Assembly (NCBI GenBank): GCA_028681035.1 | Contig: JAQUJJ010000026.1 | Location: 2,795 to 33,892, forward strand | Source: Candidatus Cloacimonadota bacterium | Lineage (GTDB): Bacteria > Cloacimonadota > Cloacimonadia > Cloacimonadales > Cloacimonadaceae | DNA length: 31,098 nucleotides | Direction of reading: 5' to 3' | Shown here: positions 25,601 through 31,098 of the stretch, piece by piece | Numbering within the stretch: position 1 is the stretch's first letter | How the letters are laid out: the number at the start of each line of letters is the position of its first letter | Notes under the pieces: generated by a model | Told to the model about the DNA's origin: nothing | Database searches by the model: none | What the model saw: only the letters and a program-made list of their open reading frames with translations | Program-made: the position numbers and the translations under genes

Positions 25601-26901
25601 ATCGCTCGGAAGTATTAAGGAAAAAACTACCTGTTCCCCTTGATCAGGTGTACAGGGAACAGAGGCTACGTGATTTGGCTGTTGAAGCAGAAAAGCAGCT
25701 CGATGAAATGGAGGACAAAATAGCTGATGCAAAGTTCAAAATCTCCAATGGACTTGAATCAGGGAATGTGTCTCAATTAGCGTGGGGTTGCTCTTCCTTG
25801 AAGAAACGGATTGATAAAATAGAATCTGAAAAGCGATTGTGGGGTGAAGGTAATATTAGTGAAATGAGTACAGTATATGCTGAGGGCAGACAGACTATTT
25901 TGCAGGTTTTTTCAGTTTGGATTCAAAAGCAAATACCTAAATCTGAATTGCCCGGAGATGTTGGTGACTTTAGACATGTAATGCTTAAGAATGTGGTTCC
26001 TAACCTGAATAACATCGGCTTAGACGCGCTTAGTGCTGAACTTGAAGAATACGTGCGCAGGATTTTAAAGAATTCTGAAACTGTTGCGGAGGCTCATGGG
26101 CTTATGAATACGGTGAATAACTGGCTACACGTCAGCAGAAGCGTATTGGGGACAAACCGCTTGAAAGATATCAGGTCGGCCAAAGATGCCGCTAAGGAAT
26201 TCAGCAATAAACTTAGAGGCATGTCCCAAAGGATTAAACTAAATGAATTGCTATTGCTTAGAACTGAGATAAGTAACTTCTACAAAGAGCTCACAGCGGC
26301 AGAGGAAAATATCGCTAAGAAGGCAAATAGAGTTTGGAGCTCAAAAATCACTGACGAAAACTCCATGACTGAGCTTTCAGAAGAGTTGGACTCACTAATC
26401 AGGTCTTATGATGGCCTTGATAAAGATCTTGAGGATTTTCATATCCAAAAGAAAGCGTTACAGCTTTACAAACGAGCTTTTGGCAGGTTAAACGATTTAT
26501 CTCTTAACTGGAATGCCTTTAGCAAACTATCAAAAGAGGTCGAGAAAGAAGTCGTAAGCTCACTTTCAGAAGAAGAACTGCCCTGGATTACTGATGATGT
26601 CATCAAAGCACTAGTTAAGTACATCTCAGATAGCCGGAAGAACCTTAGTGCAGAGTGGACAGATGGACTACTAGCCTTGGAATCTGGCATTCCTAAGATG
26701 GATGTATCGACAGCTAATCAGCTTCAGAATAAAGTTACTCAACCACCTGTGTATGTAACTGATGCACATTTGAAGAAGATCGACAAGCTAATCAAAGCTC
26801 TCGAAAAAAGGCTTAGTGAAATCAAGATAGATTGGCTGATTGAGAAGTTTAAGGAACTGTCAGAGAAGGATAAAAAGAAATTCTTAGAGATTATTAGATG
26901 A
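22642..26901 (+). CDS. Giant P-loop ATPase (1419 aa), PglY/BrxC-like
   Basis: Walker A GYGTGKSH at residues 89-96 and Walker B VVLFDEFGKY at 271-280 are clear; SHACFIGFIQFELNAYL just after is a likely sensor region. The DEFGKY type of Walker B, the N-terminal ATPase and a long helical tail (coiled-coil segments near 1060-1090 and in the last 50 residues, rich in Lys and Glu) are the build of PglY/BrxC-class proteins. Domain order matches the 1131-aa ATPase at 7117, so the two are probably distant paralogues. GGAGG lies 13 nt before this ATG, wide spacing, but the nearer ATG opens only a seven-codon frame. This is the last gene of the tight operon; stop TGA. The function is probably ATP-dependent DNA or complex remodelling with the preceding DUF4007-like protein. 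Confidence 0.85.
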   Translation: MKVSDVVKFRGDRLFNGAVNIDWYLSDPVKALQAGRAFVFHGPNYHGVSQDEVGFDHGHSLIDTASITKSILRRSYGLEDVPFTLAIAGYGTGKSHLGVTLAELLSNPQSDDSKEIIERLETADKQIGAEVRVMIGEIDKPCLVIALNGIQGFDFIYELSRQIIQVLQRDGHDTKCIEDLRPRFKQAIKMIQWVNNPQLQEEISGFCDGLDLPDIIIKLEQQDEPTYKSVNQFLTKHDMQIRNLQGESVRDLIGKTVDEYCGEGKPYQSVVVLFDEFGKYIEFASTKSHLAGNAVLHDLFEAIQSYSSHACFIGFIQFELNAYLQRMAPEYKNEMQRYITRYQAANKLYLSTNLETLIANLIEKIDPSYLDSKFDNQYAISESIRAQANLNRWFPSSNNNHVWKDPKQFHAIVRKGAWPLSPYSVWLLYYLTAVGGHLQERSALALLIEAFKQFESHKIIEGSEWEMAAVDLMSESFCQELLSSEESGSQGSIMQAYQTVLSKYATRYSKKQIRILKSIVLSSKLGLAASSKSDAYASLSALTGLTLDEVNGEIEPLLNEFNVIEWDEAYKCFDILGDALPRSQFINHLRKLSGTYDENSRSQLFVSSIKSCCDLVKDIPSDFAEENKISTTEWTFLAKAANLDTLPQQIAMEAERWSNAENIDDPRGTILYTYLGESIDFESIARDTLRMLKSVAESYKVKSIPILVVLLYDEEGKLGQDLTELSILRSLSAEDKMKYGNLTEAHKLKLEHSITENVEMLLKERRYVALAKGDIQGLRLSRVSTELFKQIYTNPIPFPFDGFSTVKGNAADTCSILTRELMHATLDFHSIMAKPVKDKNRANSVLKEAWGMFSSNGKVNRRPANSTLKNITVKWDDEIKESSSISLRGMYDTLIKPPYGANLDSAGLFLSAYISPRIDNLMVMRQGQHNSIADWISDNLIKAKHFNTALLDEAYLVLRSDDTSEWVALLDEWEQAEDYQSMVDCLYRSEVLRKKLPVPLDQVYREQRLRDLAVEAEKQLDEMEDKIADAKFKISNGLESGNVSQLAWGCSSLKKRIDKIESEKRLWGEGNISEMSTVYAEGRQTILQVFSVWIQKQIPKSELPGDVGDFRHVMLKNVVPNLNNIGLDALSAELEEYVRRILKNSETVAEAHGLMNTVNNWLHVSRSVLGTNRLKDIRSAKDAAKEFSNKLRGMSQRIKLNELLLLRTEISNFYKELTAAEENIAKKANRVWSSKITDENSMTELSEELDSLIRSYDGLDKDLEDFHIQKKALQLYKRAFGRLNDLSLNWNAFSKLSKEVEKEVVSSLSEEELPWITDDVIKALVKYISDSRKNLSAEWTDGLLALESGIPKMDVSTANQLQNKVTQPPVYVTDAHLKKIDKLIKALEKRLSEIKIDWLIEKFKELSEKDKKKFLEIIR

Positions 26902-26914
26902 GTTCTGGCATGAA

Positions 26915-26926
26915 GTATCATGATAC
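26915..26926. promoter_or_regulatory. Perfect 12-bp palindrome before the 298-aa gene
   Basis: GTATCATGATAC is an exact palindrome in the 85-bp gap after the operon. AT-rich hexamers such as TATAGT and TATAAA follow before the ribosome site AGGAG. It could be a dimer-binding operator controlling the downstream pair of genes. This is inference from sequence alone. Confidence 0.35.
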
Positions 26927-26986
26927 ATATCCTTATTGGAGATAGTATAGATGAGATTAGACTTATAGTATAAAATAGGAGAGCGT

Positions 26987-27883
26987 ATGAAGATTAGAAT
27001 CTATTCAAAAATATCAGATTTCTCAGTAGAAGAGTTGATTGATGCTGCTGATGCGAAGGACTCAGACTCAATTCTTGAGGCCGCTAATGAAGCCTTCGTT
27101 TATGCCTTTGATGATGATATTAGCGATTGTTTTTCTAAAATTCCTTTGTCAAAAGAAAGTCAAGGCTTTTTCCCAGATCCTGGTTCAATTGGAGAAGAAC
27201 TCTGTAAGCAGTTGTCTAGGTGCTTAGAATATAGGCTCGGTGGAAAGCTATATATTGATGTGATTAACGATAGCGAGGCTAAAATAGCAATCGAAACCAT
27301 CAATACTACTAAGATTCTCATTGGTAGATTTGACCGTGAGGAGTTCTTTATCTATGTGGGTAGAATAGTCTTAACAATGCTCAAGAATTTCTTAATCAAT
27401 GGAGTATGGAATTATGGACTTAGGCGAGATGATGGAACAATTCTCACAGATACACATAATTGGCCAAAACCTGTAAACGATGGACAAAGATATACTTGGC
27501 ATGACTCTCAAGGGTTCCTAGAGCCTATCATATGGTTTGGCATGGAGAATCAAAGTCCTATTGAATGCTGGACACTAGATAAATCTACAAAGAGATTTGA
27601 TGCTCTAGAAGTCTACGCAAATAGAAACGTAGAATCTTCAATTATGGAGCGTTGGAGCATTTTTTGGTTTTCTGCGTTTAGGATACTTGATTGGGACGCA
27701 TTATTTAATTATGAGGGTGATATATTCCAGATATGGATGTTTGATGAGTATGTTTGGGACGAACCAGAAGAAGAATTCTATGCAGTCAGAGACTCTTGCC
27801 CCATTAAACTAGACGCAAACGATAGGTCAGAAGGTTTGATAAGCAAGATAGATGAATTATTTGTCAGCAAAATGTTACATTAA
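26987..27883 (+). CDS. Hypothetical protein, 298 aa
   Basis: ATG with AGGAG about 6 nt upstream; stop TAA. The protein is acidic and rich in aromatic residues in its second half (WHDSQGFLEPIIWFGMENQ; ERWSIFWFSAFRILDWDALF). No signal peptide, membrane segment or catalytic motif is clear, and I recognise no family. It follows the defense operon by 85 bp on the same strand and is 15 nt ahead of the Sel1-repeat gene, so those two probably form a unit. It may be an accessory of the defense locus or an unrelated cargo gene. Confidence 0.75.
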   Translation: MKIRIYSKISDFSVEELIDAADAKDSDSILEAANEAFVYAFDDDISDCFSKIPLSKESQGFFPDPGSIGEELCKQLSRCLEYRLGGKLYIDVINDSEAKIAIETINTTKILIGRFDREEFFIYVGRIVLTMLKNFLINGVWNYGLRRDDGTILTDTHNWPKPVNDGQRYTWHDSQGFLEPIIWFGMENQSPIECWTLDKSTKRFDALEVYANRNVESSIMERWSIFWFSAFRILDWDALFNYEGDIFQIWMFDEYVWDEPEEEFYAVRDSCPIKLDANDRSEGLISKIDELFVSKMLH

Positions 27884-27898
27884 GATAAGCGAGAATAC

Positions 27899-28285
27899 AT
27901 GAATAAAGCACGTAAACAGCAGAAAAGTAACAACGGAAGCATAAATTTTATGGCACAGTGCGAAAAAGGTGAATGCTATTTTAGGTCCGAGTGCGTTCCA
28001 CAAGATCATGAAGAAGCAGCGAATTGGTGCCTTAGCAATGAATATGATACGGGGTTTTTAGAATTCACCTTCAATTTGGGCTTGTGTTACTACAGGGGGA
28101 AGTGTGTCCCACATGACTACGAGGAAGCTTACTTCTGGTTTTTTATTGCTGCAGGCAACTACCACAAAAAGGCAACGGTATTGAGAGATGATTTGGCTCG
28201 ATTACTATCTGATAAACTGATACAAGAGTTACAGGCGAGTGCAACTGATTGGTTTAATGACAATATAGTACCCTATTTATCATAG
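27899..28285 (+). CDS. Sel1-repeat (TPR-like) protein, 128 aa
   Basis: Contains a recognisable Sel1-like repeat, FNLGLCYYRGKCVPHDYEEAY followed by FWFFIAAGNYHKKATVLRDDL, and an upstream partial repeat with CYFRSECVPQDHEEAANW. The C-terminus (LSDKLIQELQASATDWF) is the usual end of short bacterial Sel1 proteins. Such repeats are protein-interaction scaffolds. The second repeat is canonical and the first is degenerate. There is no signal peptide, so it is probably cytosolic. It is 15 nt downstream of the 298-aa gene. Stop is TAG. Confidence 0.75.
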   Translation: MNKARKQQKSNNGSINFMAQCEKGECYFRSECVPQDHEEAANWCLSNEYDTGFLEFTFNLGLCYYRGKCVPHDYEEAYFWFFIAAGNYHKKATVLRDDLARLLSDKLIQELQASATDWFNDNIVPYLS

Positions 28286-28576
28286 AGTCTTACAATGACC
28301 ACCTTATGACCTTTGTAGAAGATAGCATACCGTAGAGATGCCGTGGAGATAGCAGGAAAAAATGCTCTTATCTCCACGGCATCTTTAGCATAGGTCATGC
28401 ACTATGGGCGCAGCAAGATATGATCTACCCACTCGGTTGGCAAGAGAGCCAAACGTTTTATTAAACTAACTTGAGAGTACTTTCATAGTGGACGCAATTT
28501 GCAGCACTGAAGATATCATTAACAAAATCGAAGGTACTGTATATGGGCTAGACACTGTTAAGATAGAAGATGGATA
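28286..28576. other. Intergenic region with an inverted repeat and a possible gene remnant
   Basis: It lies between convergent genes. Besides the inverted repeat at 28337-28383, a short open frame (28470-28580) encodes a peptide ending [21 protein letters not shown], with no ribosome site; it may be the end of a lost gene. I see no tRNA or small-RNA signature beyond the hairpin. Confidence 0.4.
28337..28383. repeat. Long perfect inverted repeat (15-bp arms) between convergent genes
   Basis: GATGCCGTGGAGATA (28337-28351) is matched exactly by its complement at 28369-28383. The inner AGCA/TGCT pairs extend the stem with a small bulge, around an A-rich loop. It is placed where a bidirectional terminator for the Sel1 gene (plus) and the sigma gene (minus) would be, but the flanking T-tracts are short. 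A MITE-like element or a structured RNA is also possible. Confidence 0.7.
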
Positions 28577-30310
28577 CTAATAAGATTGATAATAATCAAT
28601 CATCTTTTTCAACACTCCTGCCCTGGTAGGATGCCGAAGCTTTGTAAATGCTTTATCCTCAATTTGCCTAATGCGTTCTCTGGAGAGATTATAAATATTT
28701 CCAATATCTTCTAATGTACGCTGACACCCGTCATCAATGCCGAAGCGTAGCCTAATAACGCTTTCTTCAAGTTTTGTTAAAGTCTTCAATACTTCATTCA
28801 TATTTAGCTTCAATTGGCTCCGTTCAGCTAAATGCTCAGGTGTTATAGAAGTGTCTACAATGAAGTCTGCTAAAGCGCAATCATCATTATCCGCACATAT
28901 TGGTTTATCCAGTGATACCGGCTCTTTTGAGATGGATAAAATTTTGTTTATCCTATCTGTTGGGATATCTAACACATCAGAAATCTCTTCAGGATAGGGA
29001 TTGCGTCCCAGCTTTTGCATTAGGCTTCGGCTGGTACGACTAATCCTATTTATTAATTCATTCATATGAACTGGAATACGGATGGTACGAGACTGATTAG
29101 AAATTGCGCTGGAAATAGATTGTCGAATATGCCAGGTTGCATAAGTGCTAAATCTGAACCCCTTGCGATAATCATACCTGTCAACTGCCTTCATCAAACC
29201 GGTATTTCCTTCTTGGATCAGATCTAATAACTCCAGTCCTCTATTTTGGTAATGTTTGGCGATACTAATCACAAGACGCACATTGGCCTCTATCATCTCG
29301 TTCTGGGCATTTTTCTTGTTTGCTTCAGCTCTATCAATCTCACGCAATATGTATGTGAGATCACCGGCTGACATCTTTGTTTCCCGTTCCACACGCCTGA
29401 TCTTTCTTTTTGCATTCTTAATTTTTCTAAGTGATTCGATAAAGTAGTTGGGATCCATCTGTGTTTCGTTTTGAACAAGGATGAATTCTTGATAACTCCT
29501 TTGGGCACGTCTCCCATAAGTGCATATTTCATCAATTGTAAAGCGATTACGACTCAGTATCTGTGCAATAACCCTCTTACCATCATCAATCCGTTTCACG
29601 TGAGTGCGAAGACGATACACTAAACTGTTTATGAGCTTATCACTGTAAGCAAATGCCGTAAAGCTATCATCAACCTGTTCCCGTAAGACACTGATTTCTT
29701 GCTGTCCTACTACTGCATCACAATTATCAATAATAAGAGAATCAAGGATACTACCAATCTGCTCAAACACCGACTTATTCAAATTGAGCATATCAATAAA
29801 TTGATCAATAATCTTCACGTCCTGGCTTTTATCCAACCTTGAGCCCAGATTGATTTTGAATATCTGATCCAACTTAATCCGCTTTTCACGAAATCGATGC
29901 AGGAAATTATACATTTCGCGCAGAGTGCTTCCTGACTGAAACACGTTTCGATTAATCATCTTCTGATAAGCTTCAATCTTTTTGGCAATCCGCACTTCAC
30001 CTTCACGATTAAGAAGTGGCACACGCCCTATTTCGCGCATATACATTCTTACTGGATCACAAGTACTTTGGGGCTTATCCTTATTTGGCTTAGTGGATTT
30101 ACTGATGGAGTCTTTCCTTTTTACGATGCGTTTTTCGGATTCATCAATGATCTCAATGCCGTTTTGCGATAAATCGAAGATAACATCATCCACTTTATCC
30201 AAGAATAGTGGGTCGTTGGGCAACAAATCATTTATCTGTCGAAAAGTGAGATAGTTATTCTCTTTACCGAGTTCAACCATTTTAGCCAAGCATTCGTTGT
30301 AGTTTGCCAT
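28577..30310 (-). CDS. rpoD: RpoD-like sigma-70 factor, divergent
   Basis: A 577-aa protein with the full primary-sigma layout: an N-terminal region 1.1-like part (1-60), region 1.2 ([21 protein letters not shown] at about 85-105), a large non-conserved region, region 2 at about 337-410 ([33 protein letters not shown]), region 3, and region 4 with an HTH ([19 protein letters not shown]). AGGGAG lies 7 nt before ATG. It binds core RNA polymerase and recognises -10/-35 promoters. Region 2.3 reads YATWHIRQ where primary sigmas have YATWWIRQ, replacing one of two tryptophans that contact the melted -10 element. This and other drift suggest a secondary RpoD paralogue or a mobile-element sigma. Stop is TAG; Gln is only CAA/CAG. 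Confidence 0.85.
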   Translation of the reverse strand: MANYNECLAKMVELGKENNYLTFRQINDLLPNDPLFLDKVDDVIFDLSQNGIEIIDESEKRIVKRKDSISKSTKPNKDKPQSTCDPVRMYMREIGRVPLLNREGEVRIAKKIEAYQKMINRNVFQSGSTLREMYNFLHRFREKRIKLDQIFKINLGSRLDKSQDVKIIDQFIDMLNLNKSVFEQIGSILDSLIIDNCDAVVGQQEISVLREQVDDSFTAFAYSDKLINSLVYRLRTHVKRIDDGKRVIAQILSRNRFTIDEICTYGRRAQRSYQEFILVQNETQMDPNYFIESLRKIKNAKRKIRRVERETKMSAGDLTYILREIDRAEANKKNAQNEMIEANVRLVISIAKHYQNRGLELLDLIQEGNTGLMKAVDRYDYRKGFRFSTYATWHIRQSISSAISNQSRTIRIPVHMNELINRISRTSRSLMQKLGRNPYPEEISDVLDIPTDRINKILSISKEPVSLDKPICADNDDCALADFIVDTSITPEHLAERSQLKLNMNEVLKTLTKLEESVIRLRFGIDDGCQRTLEDIGNIYNLSRERIRQIEDKAFTKLRHPTRAGVLKKMIDYYQSY

Positions 30311-30503
30311 TTTTACAGCTCCCTTGTCCTATCCAAAATTGAGATCCTAATTGTTTGATGCTTTACCCGCAACCAACTTACATACTACTGCGATAATCCT
30401 AAAATATATTCAACACCGAAAGCTCACTTATTGCTCGTTGTAAGTGATACCCAGATGGGAATGTTAAGTTTTCTATGAAAGAAAACGAGAAATGGTTACT
30501 TAT

Positions 30504-31007
30504 TCAAGTATTGTTGATTCCCATGTTCTTCGATAATGCTTCAATGAGGTTTATTACTCCAAATCTATCAACACGAAAAACAGGGGTACCACGAAATATG
30601 TAAAAGGCATTGTTGAAAAGAAGCCCTGTTTTGAATTTTGTCATCTCAGTAAGCATATATATTTTCTCCTTGATGGGCTTTATCTGTTTCTCATATTCTT
30701 TGCTGCTCAATTCACCTTCCCTAAGAGCTTTTTTTAATATGCGTCTTTGCTGATATGTCTCCTGCAAACGGATGGCAGCTTTTTCCCTAGTTTTATCTAC
30801 ATCTCTCTGATATACAACAAGTTCATTATACTTCTGAAGGCATTTTTGCAAATCAGCCAGGTGCTCCTCAATGTAAATGCAGGCATTATAAATACGGTAC
30901 AGAATCGCCATAGCTGTCAAATCACCATATTTTCCACTCATATCGTGATAAGGAAGCGCAAAGAAAGGAACGTTGCATATTATCCTCAAAGGAGCCATAC
31001 TGTACAT
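30504..31007 (-). CDS. Hypothetical coiled-coil protein, 167 aa
   Basis: The central part (about residues 45-125) is heptad-like and highly charged (YIEEHLADLQKCLQKYNELV; RRILKKALREGELSSKEYEK), indicating a coiled coil. I recognise no family. The start is uncertain: the first ATG (31007) has no ribosome site and lies in the repeats at the window edge; M4 or M23 (MSGKYGDL) are alternatives. Stop is TGA. It lies 190 bp upstream of the sigma gene on the same strand. Confidence 0.55.
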   Translation of the reverse strand: MYSMAPLRIICNVPFFALPYHDMSGKYGDLTAMAILYRIYNACIYIEEHLADLQKCLQKYNELVVYQRDVDKTREKAAIRLQETYQQRRILKKALREGELSSKEYEKQIKPIKEKIYMLTEMTKFKTGLLFNNAFYIFRGTPVFRVDRFGVINLIEALSKNMGINNT

Positions 31008-31014
31008 TCAAGTT

Positions 31015-31066
31015 GAGCCACCCATATCCTAATTTAGAGCCACCCAATATTACCACAGAGCCACCC
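31015..31066. repeat. Three GAGCCACCC repeats, possible insertion-sequence end
   Basis: GAGCCACCC occurs at 31015, 31037 and 31058 (spacing 22 and 21), with a weaker GGAGCCATA-type copy near 30992. Clusters of GGGTGGCTC direct repeats at such spacing are seen at the ends of some IS21-like elements, as binding sites for the transposase. No transposase gene is in view; it would lie beyond the right edge. Confidence 0.4.
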
Positions 31067-31098
31067 TGGGTATTAAGACTTGTTTGACCAAAGGCACA

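Noticed and set aside
28470..28580. Short ORF between the Sel1 and sigma genes
   Set aside because: About 36 codons, no ribosome site, overlaps the end of the sigma gene; at most a remnant.
1..31098. tRNA genes, including a CUA suppressor
   Set aside because: By eye I found no T-loop (GGTTCRANNCC) with a fitting acceptor stem; a tRNA scan is needed to be sure.

Overview
The window is a mosaic of two blocks that appear to use different genetic codes. The left block (about 1-5870) has almost no long open frames under the standard code. When TAG is read as an amino acid (best fit glutamine), several complete minus-strand genes appear, with Shine-Dalgarno sequences and no frameshifts: a sigma-70-like factor (3624-4784), an unknown protein (2628-3248), a DNA methyltransferase (1525-2382), an unknown protein (626-1300) and a small helix-turn-helix protein (366-623). 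Across these five genes (about 1190 codons) I count 20 in-frame TAG, 6 in-frame TGA (apparently tryptophan) and no internal TAA; all five end in TAA. Stop-codon reassignment of this kind is known mainly from bacteriophages (TAG to Gln, or TGA to Trp), so this block looks like part of an alternatively coded phage or phage-derived element. It also carries a 47-bp tandem repeat at the left edge, an iteron-like array at 3325-3478 and a tandemly duplicated gene 3' end.

The right block (5939-31098) is ordinary bacterial standard code: long uninterrupted genes ending in a mixture of TAA, TAG and TGA. It starts with a 21-kb, single-direction, tightly overlapping operon (5939-26901): a small HTH protein, DUF4007 protein, 1131-aa P-loop ATPase, DndC-like PAPS-reductase-family protein, DndA/IscS-like cysteine desulfurase, then three proteins that fit DptF, DptG and DptH of the Dnd phosphorothioate-dependent restriction system, then a second DUF4007-like protein and a second giant P-loop ATPase (1419 aa). 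This reads as a DNA phosphorothioation modification-restriction system: desulfurase and PAPS-reductase-like protein mobilise sulfur, the DUF4007/ATPase pairs probably act with them at DNA, and DptFGH-like proteins restrict unmodified DNA. It lacks recognisable DndB, DndD, DndE, SspB, PglZ or BrxL, so it does not match the canonical Dnd, Ssp or type IV BREX layouts and may be a hybrid or unclassified type.

Downstream come an unknown 298-aa protein and a Sel1-repeat protein (27899-28285), a 15-bp-stem inverted repeat (28337-28383), and on the minus strand a divergent RpoD-like sigma factor (28577-30310) and a coiled-coil hypothetical (30504-31007). Repeats at the right edge resemble the end of an insertion sequence.

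The organism cannot be named from this sequence. The right block is bacterial with moderate GC. The junction near 5870-5938, where a recoded minus-strand frame lacks a normal start next to a standard-code operon, is either a genuine integration boundary or an assembly join.
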